Source: Sabellastarte sp. h YS-2021
Taxonomy: Eukaryota; Annelida; Polychaeta; Sabellida; Sabellidae
Assembly: GCA_964017235.1 (NCBI GenBank)
Contig: OZ024938.1
Span: 8,237,454 to 8,301,453, forward strand
Direction: 5' to 3'
Length of the DNA stretch: 64,000 nt
A model generated the notes under the pieces. The model was not told where the DNA came from. It did no database searches and worked only from the letters and a program-made list of their open reading frames with translations. How positions within the stretch are numbered: the stretch's first letter is position 1; each line of letters begins with the position of its first letter. The position numbers were made by a program, and so were the translations under genes. Positions 25,686 through 39,479 of the stretch are shown in pieces.

Positions 25686-27661
25686 CAATCTGTTATTACT
25701 CAGAATATAAACAAACTCTCTCCTGGCACACTGGACCCTTACAGCTTCAGAGTTGTTTACTTGTAATTAATAGTCAGATCTATAACTATAATACAATTAA
25801 TATTCTTTAACCGTAGCATGAATGTCTGGGGTCACAATAAGGAAATCTCACCTTTGCATTTTAGTGGTCTACTGCTACTACAATAAGTGAATTTCCTTTC
25901 TTTTGGATTCAAAACTCACAAAGTATCAACTAATTCCATAATTTCCATAATTTTGACAATTTGAGATTGTTAGATGGAGTGCTGGTTTGGACTTTTAACT
26001 GTTCCATAAGTACCAGAATAGTTAATATTCATAACTGGGTATTGATAGTTTGAGGTAAGGCAGAATAGAAGAACACTTTCTCTTAGGGCTCTTAGAAGGT
26101 CATATTTGGTCTCATTTTGTCCTCTAACAGCCCCAGTATATAATTTCATCATGAAAAACCAATGACAGGTTTTGTTTATTTATGACCATCAAATATGTTA
26201 ACTTGCTCGCCTAAGGGCTTATGTGGGTATTTTATGTTGCTCCATAATTATTATTAATCAATAGCCCTAGATGGATTGTGGCTAAATAGCATACCTGCAC
26301 AATATACCTGCACTTAGGAGGTCCTTTTTATGCACTTATAACATCTAACAGTCCCATCATAACACTTGGTCATAAAACCCCACAACTTCTAAGTAGCTTT
26401 AGCCTACTTGTGACAGCTTGAGTTTTCTAGCTGGGGAGATTTAATATTCACCATGGGCATTGCCAGTCTGATATTACTCAAAATACCAGCAAACTCTGTC
26501 CCGGGGCACTGAACACTTACAGCTTCTGAGTTGTTTACTTGTAATTAATAGTCAGATCTACAACTATGACACAAGTAATAGTCTGTAACTGTAGCATGAA
26601 TGTTTGGGTTCAAAATAAGGAAATCTGACCTTTGCATTTTAATGGTCTGCTGCTACTACAATAAGTGAATTTCTTTTCTTTTGGATTCAAAACTCGCAAA
26701 GTATCAACTAATTCCATAATTTCCACAATATTGACAGTTTGAAATTGTTAGTTGGAGTGCTGGTTTGGTCTCTCAGCTGTTCCATAAATACCAGAACAGT
26801 TAATATTCATCACTGGGTATTGATAGTCTGAGGTTAGGTAGAATACAAGCAAACACTTTCTTGGGGCTATTAGAAGGTCATATTTGGTCTCAATTTGTCC
26901 TCTAACAGCCCCAGTATTTGACTTGATTATAAAAATCAATGACAGCTTCTGTTCATTTCTGATCATCTAATATGATAACTAGGTCACCCTTACAGGTTCA
27001 GAGTTGTTTACTTGTGATTAATAGTCAGATCTATAACTATAATACAAGTAATATTCTTTAACCGTAGCATGAATGTCTGGGGTCACAATAAGGAAATCTC
27101 ACCTTTGCATTTTAATGGTCTACAGCTACTACAATAAGTTAATTTCCTTTCTTTTGGATTCAAAACTCACAAAGTATCAACTAATTCCATAATTTCCATA
27201 AATACCAGAATAGTTAATATTCATGACTGGGTATTGATAGTCTGAGGTTAGGTAGAATACAAGCAATCACTCCCTTCTTGGGGCTCTTAGAAGGTCATAT
27301 TTGGTCTCAATTTGTCCTCTAACAGCCCCAGTATATGACTTGATTATAAAAAATCAATGACAGCTTCTGTTTATTTCTGATCATCTAATATGTTAGCTAG
27401 GTCACCTAAAGGATTATTTGGGTATTTTATGTTTCTCCATAATTGTTTTTATAAATTAATCGACTTTGATCGGTTCTGGGTAAATAGCATACCTGCACAA
27501 TATACCTGCACTTGAAGGTTTTTTTTAAGCACTTATAGCATTTAACAGTCCTATTATAACACTAGATCATTAAAGACCACAACTTCTAAATACCTTTTAG
27601 CATACTTGTGACTGCTTGGGTTTTCTACCTGGGGAGATTTAATATTCACCATGGGCAGTGA
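25686..27661 (+). repeat. Unit 14, 1976 bp
   Basis: GACCCTT / TTATGTGG type, with private TTTTAGTGG (25864). It follows a unit 1-type unit, as units 2 and 6 do. Confidence 0.95.
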
Positions 27662-29637
27662 CAATCTGTTATTACTCAGAATATAAACAAACTCTCTCCT
27701 GGCACACTGGACACTTACAGCTTCAGAGTTGTTTACTTGTAATTAATAGTCAGATCTATAACTATAATACAATTAATATTCTTTAACCGTAGCATGAATG
27801 TCTGGGGTCACAATAAGGAAATCTCACCTTTGCATTTTAATGGTCTACTGCTACTACAATAAGTGAATTTCCTTTCTTTTGGATTCAAAACTCACAAAGT
27901 ATCAACTGATTCCATAATTTCCATAATTTTGACAATTTGAGATTGTTAGATGGAGTGCTGGTTTGGACTTTTAACTGTTCCATAAGTACCAGAATAGTTA
28001 ATATTCATAACTGGGTATTGATAGTTTGAGGTAAGGCAGAATAGAAGAACACTTTCTCTTAGGGCTCTTAGAAGGTCATATTTGGTCTCATTTTGTCCTC
28101 TAACAGCCCCAGTATATAATTTCATCATGAAAAACCAATGACAGGTTTTGTTTATTTATGACCATCAAATATGTTAACTTGCTCGCCTAAGGGCTTACGT
28201 GGGTATTTTATGTTGCTCCATAATTATTATTAATCAATAGCCCTAGATGGATTGTGGCTAAATAGCATACCTGCACAATATACCTGCACTTAGGAGGTCC
28301 TTTTTATGCACTTATAACATCTAACAGTCCCATCATAACACTTGGTCATAAAACCCCACAACTTCTAAGTAGCTTTAGCCTACTTGTGACAGCTTGAGTT
28401 TTCTAGCTGGGGAGATTTAATATTCACCATGGGCATTGCCAGTCTGATATTACTCAAAATACCAGCAAACTCTGTCCCGGGGCACTGAACACTTACAGCT
28501 TCTGAGTTGTTTACTTGTAATTAATAGTCAGATCTACAACTATGACACAAGTAATAGTCTGTAACTGTAGCATGAATGTTTGGGTTCAAAATAAGGAAAT
28601 CTGACCTTTGCATTTTAATGGTCTGCTGCTACTACAATAAGTGAATTTCTTTTCTTTTGGATTCAAAACTCGCAAAGTATCAACTAATTCCATAATTTCC
28701 ACAATATTGACAGTTTGAAATTGTTAGTTGGAGTGCTGGTTTGGTCTCTCAGCTGTTCCATAAATACCAGAACAGTTAATATTCATCACTGGGTATTGAT
28801 AGTCTGAGGTTAGGTAGAATACAAGCAAACACTTTCTTGGGGCTATTAGAAGGTCATATTTGGTCTCAATTTGTCCTCTAACAGCCCCAGTATTTGACTT
28901 GATTATAAAAATCAATGACAGCTTCTGTTCATTTCTGATCATCTAATATGATAACTAGGTCACCCTTACAGGTTCAGAGTTGTTTACTTGTGATTAATAG
29001 TCAGATCTATAACTATAATACAAGTAATATTCTTTAACCGTAGCATGAATGTCTGGGGTCACAATAAGGAAATCTCACCTTTGCATTTTAATGGTCTACA
29101 GCTACTACAATAAGTTAATTTCTTTTCTTTTGGATTCAAAACTCACAAAGTATCAACTAATTCCATAATTTCCATAAATACCAGAATAGTTAATATTCAT
29201 GACTGGGTATTGATAGTCTGAGGTTAGGTAGAATACAAGCAATCACTCCCTTCTTGGGGCTCTTAGAAGGTCATATTTGGTCTCAATTTGTCCTCTAACA
29301 GCCCCAGTATATGACTTGATTATAAAAAATCAATGACAGCTTCTGTTTATTTCTGATCATCTAATATGTTAGCTAGGTCACCTAAAGGATTATTTGGGTA
29401 TTTTATGTTTCTCCATAATTGTTTTTATAAATTAATCGACTTTGATCGGTTCTGGGTAAATAGCATACCTGCACAATATACCTGCACTTGAAGGTTTTTT
29501 TTAAGCACTTATAGCATTTAACAGTCCTATTATAACACTAGATCATTAAAGACCACAACTTCTAAATACCTTTTAGCATACTTGTGACTGCTTGGGTTTT
29601 CTACCTGGGGAGATTTAATATTCACCATGGGCAGTGA
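27662..29637 (+). repeat. Unit 15, 1976 bp (CTGATTCC type)
   Basis: CTGATTCC and TTACGTGG. Subunit 3 has TTTCTTTTC near 29110, the state normal for subunit 2; this is either a point change or a short conversion. Confidence 0.95.
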
Positions 29638-31612
29638 CAATCTGTTATTACTCAGAATATAAACAAACTCTCTCCTGGCACACTGGACACTTACAGCTTC
29701 AGAGTTGTTTACTTGTAATTAATAGTCAGATCTATAACTATAATACAATTAATATTCTTTAACCGTAGCATGAATGTCTGGGGTCACAATAAGGAAATCT
29801 CACCTTTGCATTTTAATGGTCTACTGCTACTACAATAAGTGAATTTCCTTTCTTTTGGATTCAAAACTCACAAAGTATCAACTGATTCCATAATTTCCAT
29901 AATTTTGACAATTTGAGATTGTTAGATGGAGTGCTGGTTTGGACTTTTAACTGTTCCATAAGTACCAGAATAGTTAATATTCATAACTGGCTATTGATAG
30001 TTTGAGGTAAGGCAGAATAGAAGAACACTTTCTCTTAGGGCTCTTAGAAGGTCATATTTGGTCTCATTTTGTCCTCTAACAGCCCCAGTATATAATTTCA
30101 TCATGAAAAACCAATGACAGGTTTTGTTTATTTATGACCATCAAATATGTTAACTTGCTCGCCTAAGGGCTTACGTGGGTATTTTATGTTGCTCCATAAT
30201 TATTATTAATCAATAGCCCTAGATGGATTGTGGCTAAATAGCATACCTGCACAATATACCTGCACTTAGGAGGTCCTTTTTATGCACTTATAACATCTAA
30301 CAGTCCCATCATAACACTTGGTCATAAAACCCCACAACTTCTAAGTAGCTTTAGCCTACTTGTGACAGCTTGAGTTTTCTAGCTGGGGAGATTTAATATT
30401 CACCATGGGCATTGCCAGTCTGATATTACTCAAAATACCAGCAAACTCTGTCCCGGGGCACTGAACACTTACAGCTTCTGAGTTGTTTACTTGTAATTAA
30501 TAGTCAGATCTACAACTATGACACAAGTAATAGTCTGTAACTGTAGCATGAATGTTTGGGTTCAAAATAAGGAAATCTGACCTTTGCATTTTAATGGTCT
30601 GCTGCTACTACAATAAGTGAATTTCTTTTCTTTTGGATTCAAAACTCGCAAAGTATCAACTAATTCCATAATTTCCACAATATTGACAGTTTGAAATTGT
30701 TAGTTGGAGTGCTGGTTTGGTCTCTCAGCTGTTCCATAAATACCAGAACAGTTAATATTCATCACTGGGTATTGATAGTCTGAGGTTAGGTAGAATACAA
30801 GCAAACACTTTCTTGGGGCTATTAGAAGGTCATATTTGGTCTCAATTTGTCCTCTAACAGCCCCAGTATTTGACTTGATTATAAAAATCAATGACAGCTT
30901 CTGTTCATTTCTGATCATCTAATATGATAACTAGGTCACCCTTACAGGTTCAGAGTTGTTTACTTGTGATTAATAGTCAGATCTATAACTATAATACAAG
31001 TAATATTCTTTAACCGTAGCATGAATGTCTGGGGTCACAATAAGGAAATCTCACCTTTGCATTTTAATGGTCTACAGCTACTACAATAAGTTAATTTCCT
31101 TTCTTTTGGATTCAAAACTCACAAAGTATCAACTAATTCCATAATTTCCATAAATACCAGAATAGTTAATATTCATGACTGGGTATTGATAGTCTGAGGT
31201 TAGGTAGAATACAAGCAATCACTCCCTTCTTGGGGCTCTTAGAAGGTCATATTTGGTCTCAATTTGTCCTCTAACAGCCCCAGTATATGACTTGATTATA
31301 AAAAATCAATGACAGCTTCTGTTTATTTCTGATCATCTAATATGTTAGCTAGGTCACCTAAAGGATTATTTGGGTATTTTATGTTTCTCCATAATTGTTT
31401 TTATAAATTAATCGACTTTGATCGGTTCTGGGTAAATAGCATACCTGCACAATATACCTGCACTTGAAGGTTTTTTTAAGCACTTATAGCATTTAACAGT
31501 CCTATTATAACACTAGATCATTAAAGACCACAACTTCTAAATACCTTTTAGCATACTTGTGACTGCTTGGGTTTTCTACCTGGGGAGATTTAATATTCAC
31601 CATGGGCAGTGA
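29638..31612 (+). repeat. Unit 16, 1975 bp (CTGATTCC type, T7)
   Basis: Last unit of the deletion-free left half. A private G-to-C change at 29991 (ACTGGCTATTG) puts a stop in the minus-strand subunit 1 frame. T7 in subunit 3. Confidence 0.95.
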
Positions 31613-33578
31613 CAATCTGTTATTACTCAGAATATAAACAAACTCTCTCCTGGCACACTGGACACTTACAGCTTCAGAGTTGTTTACTTGTAATTAATAG
31701 TCAGATCTATAACTATAATACAATTAATATTCTTTAACCGTAGCATGAATGTCTGGGGTCACAATAAGGAAATCTCACCTTTGCATTTTAATGGTCTACT
31801 GCTACTACAATAAGTGAATTTCCTTTCTTTTGGATTCAAAACTCACAAAGTATCAACTAATTCCATAATTTTGACAATTTGAGATTCTTAGATGGAGTGC
31901 TGGTTTGGACTTTTAACTGTTCCATAAGTACCAGAATAGTTAATATTCATAACTGGGTATTGATAGTTTGAGGTAAGGCAGAATAGAAGAACACTTTCTC
32001 TTAGGGCTCTTAGAAGGTCATATTTGGTCTCATTTTGTCCTCTAACAGCCCCAGTATATAATTTCATCATGAAAAACCAATGACAGGTTTTGTTTATTTA
32101 TGACCATCAAATATGTTAACTTGCTCGCCTAAGGGCTTACGTGGGTATTTTATGTTGCTCCATAATTATTATTAATCAATAGCCCTAGATGGATTGTGGC
32201 TAAATAGCATACCTGCACAATATACCTGCACTTAGGAGGTCCTTTTTATGCACTTATAACATCTAACAGTCCCATCATAACACTTGGTCATAAAACCCCA
32301 CAACTTCTAAGTAGCTTTAGCCTACTTGTGACAGCTTGAGTTTTCTAGCTGGGGAGATTTAATATTCACCATGGGCATTGCCAGTCTGATATTACTCAAA
32401 ATACCAGCAAACTCTGTCCCGGGGCACTGAACACTTACAGCTTCTGAGTTGTTTACTTGTAATTAATAGTCAGATCTACAACTATGACACAAGTAATAGT
32501 CTGTAACTGTAGCATGAATGTTTGGGTTCAAAATAAGGAAATCTGACCTTTGCATTTTAATGGTCTGCTGCTACTACAATAAGTGAATTTCTTTTCTTTT
32601 GGATTCAAAACTCGCAAAGTATCAACTAATTCCATAATTTCCACAATATTGACAGTTTGAAATTGTTAGTTGGAGTGCTGGTTTGGTCTCTCAGCTGTTC
32701 CATAAATACCAGAACAGTTAATATTCATCACTGGGTATTGATAGTCTGAGGTTAGGTAGAATACAAGCAAACACTTTCTTGGGGCTATTAGAAGGTCATA
32801 TTTGGTCTCAATTTGTCCTCTAACAGCCCCAGTATTTGACTTGATTATAAAAATCAATGACAGCTTCTGTTCATTTCTGATCATCTAATATGATAACTAG
32901 GTCACCCTTACAGGTTCAGAGTTGTTTACTTGTGATTAATAGTCAGATCTATAACTATAATACAAGTAATATTCTTTAACCGTAGCATGAATGTCTGGGG
33001 TCACAATAAGGAAATCTCACCTTTGCATTTTAATGGTCTACAGCTACTACAATAAGTTAATTTCCTTTCTTTTGGATTCAAAACTCACAAAGTATCAACT
33101 AATTCCATAATTTCCATAAATACCAGAATAGTTAATATTCATGACTGGGTATTGATAGTCTGAGGTTAGGTAGAATACAAGCAATCACTCCCTTCTTGGG
33201 GCTCTTAGAAGGTCATATTTGGTCTCAATTTGTCCTCTAACAGCCCCAGTATATGACTTGATTATAAAAAATCAATGACAGCTTCTGTTTATTTCTGATC
33301 ATCTAATATGTTAGCTAGGTCACCTAAAGGATTATTTGGGTATTTTATGTTTCTCCATAATTGTTTTTATAAATTAATCGACTTTGATCGGTTCTGGGTA
33401 AATAGCATACCTGCACAATATACCTGCACTTGAAGGTTTTTTTAAGCACTTATAGCATTTAACAGTCCTATTATAACACTAGATCATTAAAGACCACAAC
33501 TTCTAAATACCTTTTAGCATACTTGTGACTGCTTGGGTTTTCTACCTGGGGAGATTTAATATTCACCATGGGCAGTGA
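31613..33578 (+). repeat. Unit 17, 1966 bp (first 9-bp-deleted unit, T7)
   Basis: CCATAATTTTGAC near 31862 replaces the longer CCATAATTTCCATAATTTTG form; GAGATTCTTAG follows. T7 in subunit 3. Confidence 0.95.
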
Positions 33579-35545
33579 CAATCTGTTATTACTCAGAATA
33601 TAAACAAACTCTCTCCTGGCACACTGGACACTTACAGCTTCAGAGTTGTTTACTTGTAATTAATAGTCAGATCTATAACTATAATACAATTAATATTCTT
33701 TAACCGTAGCATGAATGTCTGGGGTCACAATAAGGAAATCTCACCTTTGCATTTTAATGGTCTACTGCTACTACAATAAGTGAATTTCCTTTCTTTTGGA
33801 TTCAAAACTCACAAAGTATCAACTAATTCCATAATTTTGACAATTTGAGATTCTTAGATGGAGTGCTGGTTTGGACTTTTAACTGTTCCATAAGTACCAG
33901 AATAGTTAATATTCATAACTGGGTATTGATAGTTTGAGGTAAGGCAGAATAGAAGAACACTTTCTCTTAGGGCTCTTAGAAGGTCATATTTGGTCTCATT
34001 TTGTCCTCTAACAGCCCCAGTATATAATTTCATCATGAAAAACCAATGACAGGTTTTGTTTATTTATGACCATCAAATATGTTAACTTGCTCGCCTAAGG
34101 GCTTACGTGGGTATTTTATGTTGCTCCATAATTATTATTAATCAATAGCCCTAGATGGATTGTGGCTAAATAGCATACCTGCACAATATACCTGCACTTA
34201 GGAGGTCCTTTTTATGCACTTATAACATCTAACAGTCCCATCATAACACTTGGTCATAAAACCCCACAACTTCTAAGTAGCTTTAGCCTACTTGTGACAG
34301 CTTGAGTTTTCTAGCTGGGGAGATTTAATATTCACCATGGGCATTGCCAGTCTGATATTACTCAAAATACCAGCAAACTCTGTCCCGGGGCACTGAACAC
34401 TTACAGCTTCTGAGTTGTTTACTTGTAATTAATAGTCAGATCTACAACTATGACACAAGTAATAGTCTGTAACTGTAGCATGAATGTTTGGGTTCAAAAT
34501 AAGGAAATCTGACCTTTGCATTTTAATGGTCTGCTGCTACTACAATAAGTGAATTTCTTTTCTTTTGGATTCAAAACTCGCAAAGTATCAACTAATTCCA
34601 TAATTTCCACAATATTGACAGTTTGAAATTGTTAGTTGGAGTGCTGGTTTGGTCTCTCAGCTGTTCCATAAATACCAGAACAGTTAATATTCATCACTGG
34701 GTATTGATAGTCTGAGGTTAGGTAGAATACAAGCAAACACTTTCTTGGGGCTATTAGAAGGTCATATTTGGTCTCAATTTGTCCTCTAACAGCCCCAGTA
34801 TTTGACTTGATTATAAAAATCAATGACAGCTTCTGTTCATTTCTGATCATCTAATATGATAACTAGGTCACCCTTACAGGTTCAGAGTTGTTTACTTGTG
34901 ATTAATAGTCAGATCTATAACTATAATACAAGTAATATTCTTTAACCGTAGCATGAATGTCTGGGGTCACAATAAGGAAATCTCACCTTTGCATTTTAAT
35001 GGTCTACAGCTACTACAATAAGTTAATTTCCTTTCTTTTGGATTCAAAACTCACAAAGTATCAACTAATTCCATAATTTCCATAAATACCAGAATAGTTA
35101 ATATTCATGACTGGGTATTGATAGTCTGAGGTTAGGTAGAATACAAGCAATCACTCCCTTCTTGGGGCTCTTAGAAGGTCATATTTGGTCTCAATTTGTC
35201 CTCTAACAGCCCCAGTATATGACTTGATTATAAAAAATCAATGACAGCTTCTGTTTATTTCTGATCATCTAATATGTTAGCTAGGTCACCTAAAGGATTA
35301 TTTGGGTATTTTATGTTTCTCCATAATTGTTTTTATAAATTAATCGACTTTGATCGGTTCTGGGTAAATAGCATACCTGCACAATATACCTGCACTTGAA
35401 GGTTTTTTTTAAGCACTTATAGCATTTAACAGTCCTATTATAACACTAGATCATTAAAGACCACAACTTCTAAATACCTTTTAGCATACTTGTGACTGCT
35501 TGGGTTTTCTACCTGGGGAGATTTAATATTCACCATGGGCAGTGA
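33579..35545 (+). repeat. Unit 18, 1967 bp (9-bp-deleted)
   Basis: Same type as unit 17 (GATTCTTAG, GCTGGGGAG) but with T8. Confidence 0.95.
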
Positions 35546-37512
35546 CAATCTGTTATTACTCAGAATATAAACAAACTCTCTCCTGGCACACTGGACACTT
35601 ACAGCTTCAGAGTTGTTTACTTGTGATTAATAGTCAGATCTATAACTATAATACAATTAATATTCTTTAACCGTAGCATGAATGTCTGGGGTCACAATAA
35701 GGAAATCTCACCTTTGCATTTTAATGGTCTACTGCTACTACAATAAGTGAATTTCCTTTCTTTTGGATTCAAAACTCACAAAGTATCAACTAATTCCATA
35801 ATTTTGACAATTTGAGATTCTTAGATGGAGTGCTGGTTTGGACTTTTAACTGTTCCATAAGTACCAGAATAGTTAATATTCATAACTGGGTATTGATAGT
35901 TTGAGGTAAGGCAGAATAGAAGAACACTTTCTCTTAGGGCTCTTAGAAGGTCATATTTGGTCTCATTTTGTCCTCTAACAGCCCCAGTATATAATTTCAT
36001 CATGAAAAACCAATGACAGGTTTTGTTTATTTATGACCATCAAATATGTTAACTTGCTCGCCTAAGGGCTTACGTGGGTATTTTATGTTGCTCCATAATT
36101 ATTATTAATCAATAGCCCTAGATGGATTGTGGCTAAATAGCATACCTGCACAATATACCTGCACTTAGGAGGTCCTTTTTATGCACTTATAACATCTAAC
36201 AGTCCCATCATAACACTTGGTCATAAAACCCCACAACTTCTAAGTAGCTTTAGCCTACTTGTGACAGCTTGAGTTTTCTAGCTTGGGAGATTTAATATTC
36301 ACCATGGGCATTGCCAGTCTGATATTACTCAAAATACCAGCAAACTCTGTCCCGGGGCACTGAACACTTACAGCTTCTGAGTTGTTTACTTGTAATTAAT
36401 AGTCAGATCTACAACTATGACACAAGTAATAGTCTGTAACTGTAGCATGAATGTTTGGGTTCAAAATAAGGAAATCTGACCTTTGCATTTTAATGGTCTG
36501 CTGCTACTACAATAAGTGAATTTCTTTTCTTTTGGATTCAAAACTCGCAAAGTATCAACTAATTCCATAATTTCCACAATATTGACAGTTTGAAATTGTT
36601 AGTTGGAGTGCTGGTTTGGTCTCTCAGCTGTTCCATAAATACCAGAACGGTTAACATTCATCACTGGGTATTGATAGTCTGAGGTTAGGTAGAATACAAG
36701 CAAACACTTTCTTGGGGCTATTAGAAGGTCATATTTGGTCTCAATTTGTCCTCTAACAGCCCCAGTATTTGACTTGATTATAAAAATCAATGACAGCTTC
36801 TGTTCATTTCTGATAATCTAATATGATAACTAGGTCACCCTTACAGGTTCAGAGTTGTTTACTTGTGATTAATAGTCAGATCTATAACTATAATACAAGT
36901 AATATTCTTTAACCGTAGCATGAATGTCTGGGGTCACAATAAGGAAATCTCACCTTTGCATTTTAATGGTCTACAGCTACTACAATAAGTTAATTTCCTT
37001 TCTTTTGGATTCAAAACTCACAAAGTATCAACTAATTCCATAATTTCCATAAATACCAGAATAGTTAATATTCATGACTGGGTATTGATAGTCTGAGGTT
37101 AGGTAGAATACAAGCAATCACTCCCTTCTTGGGGCTCTTAGAAGGTCATATTTGGTCTCAATTTGTCCTCTAACAGCCCCAGTATATGACTTGATTATAA
37201 AAAATCAATGACAGCTTCTGTTTATTTCTGATCATCTAATATGTTAGCTAGGTCACCTAAAGGATTATTTGGGTATTTTATGTTTCTCCATAATTGTTTT
37301 TATAAATTAATCGACTTTGATCGGTTCTGGGTAAATAGCATACCTGCACAATATACCTGCACTTGAAGGTTTTTTTTAAGCACTTATAGCATTTAACAGT
37401 CCTATTATAACACTAGATCATTAAAGACCACAACTTCTAAATACCTTTTAGCATACTTGTGACTGCTTGGGTTTTCTACCTGGGGAGATTTAATATTCAC
37501 CATGGGCAGTGA
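35546..37512 (+). repeat. Unit 19, 1967 bp (9-bp-deleted)
   Basis: Shares a private set with unit 20: CTTGTGATTAA in subunit 1, GCTTGGGAG, AGAACGGTTAACATTC in subunit 2 (an extra HpaI-type GTTAAC) and TGATAATC. Confidence 0.95.
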
Positions 37513-39479
37513 CAATCTGTTATTACTCAGAATATAAACAAACTCTCTCCTGGCACACTGGACACTTACAGCTTCAGAGTTGTTTACTTGTGATTAATAG
37601 TCAGATCTATAACTATAATACAATTAATATTCTTTAACCGTAGCATGAATGTCTGGGGTCACAATAAGGAAATCTCACCTTTGCATTTTAATGGTCTACT
37701 GCTACTACAATAAGTGAATTTCCTTTCTTTTGGATTCAAAACTCACAAAGTATCAACTAATTCCATAATTTTGACAATTTGAGATTCTTAGATGGAGTGC
37801 TGGTTTGGACTTTTAACTGTTCCATAAGTACCAGAATAGTTAATATTCATAACTGGGTATTGATAGTTTGAGGTAAGGCAGAATAGAAGAACACTTTCTC
37901 TTAGGGCTCTTAGAAGGTCATATTTGGTCTCATTTTGTCCTCTAACAGCCCCAGTATATAATTTCATCATGAAAAACCAATGACAGGTTTTGTTTATTTA
38001 TGACCATCAAATATGTTAACTTGCTCGCCTAAGGGCTTACGTGGGTATTTTATGTTGCTCCATAATTATTATTAATCAATAGCCCTAGATGGATTGTGGC
38101 TAAATAGCATACCTGCACAATATACCTGCACTTAGGAGGTCCTTTTTATGCACTTATAACATCTAACAGTCCCATCATAACACTTGGTCATAAAACCCCA
38201 CAACTTCTAAGTAGCTTTAGCCTACTTGTGACAGCTTGAGTTTTCTAGCTTGGGAGATTTAATATTCACCATGGGCATTGCCAGTCTGATATTACTCAAA
38301 ATACCAGCAAACTCTGTCCCGGGGCACTGAACACTTACAGCTTCTGAGTTGTTTACTTGTAATTAATAGTCAGATCTACAACTATGACACAAGTAATAGT
38401 CTGTAACTGTAGCATGAATGTTTGGGTTCAAAATAAGGAAATCTGACCTTTGCATTTTAATGGTCTGCTGCTACTACAATAAGTGAATTTCTTTTCTTTT
38501 GGATTCAAAACTCGCAAAGTATCAACTAATTCCATAATTTCCACAATATTGACAGTTTGAAATTGTTAGTTGGAGTGCTGGTTTGGTCTCTCAGCTGTTC
38601 CATAAATACCAGAACGGTTAACATTCATCACTGGGTATTGATAGTCTGAGGTTAGGTAGAATACAAGCAAACACTTTCTTGGGGCTATTAGAAGGTCATA
38701 TTTGGTCTCAATTTGTCCTCTAACAGCCCCAGTATTTGACTTGATTATAAAAATCAATGACAGCTTCTGTTCATTTCTGATAATCTAATATGATAACTAG
38801 GTCACCCTTACAGGTTCAGAGTTGTTTACTTGTGATTAATAGTCAGATCTATAACTATAATACAAGTAATATTCTTTAACCGTAGCATGAATGTCTGGGG
38901 TCACAATAAGGAAATCTCACCTTTGCATTTTAATGGTCTACAGCTACTACAATAAGTTAATTTCCTTTCTTTTGGATTCAAAACTCACAAAGTATCAACT
39001 AATTCCATAATTTCCATAAATACCAGAATAGTTAATATTCATGACTGGGTATTGATAGTCTGAGGTTAGGTAGAATACAAGCAATCACTCCCTTCTTGGG
39101 GCTCTTAGAAGGTCATATTTGGTCTCAATTTGTCCTCTAACAGCCCCAGTATATGACTTGATTATAAAAAATCAATGACAGCTTCTGTTTATTTCTGATC
39201 ATCTAATATGTTAGCTAGGTCACCTAAAGGATTATTTGGGTATTTTATGTTTCTCCATAATTGTTTTTATAAATTAATCGACTTTGATCGGTTCTGGGTA
39301 AATAGCATACCTGCACAATATACCTGCACTTGAAGGTTTTTTTTAAGCACTTATAGCATTTAACAGTCCTATTATAACACTAGATCATTAAAGACCACAA
39401 CTTCTAAATACCTTTTAGCATACTTGTGACTGCTTGGGTTTTCTACCTGGGGAGATTTAATATTCACCATGGGCAGTGA
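37513..39479 (+). repeat. Unit 20, 1967 bp (near-copy of unit 19)
   Basis: All unit 19 diagnostic variants are present, including the additional GTTAAC in subunit 2; I found no difference by eye. Confidence 0.95.
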
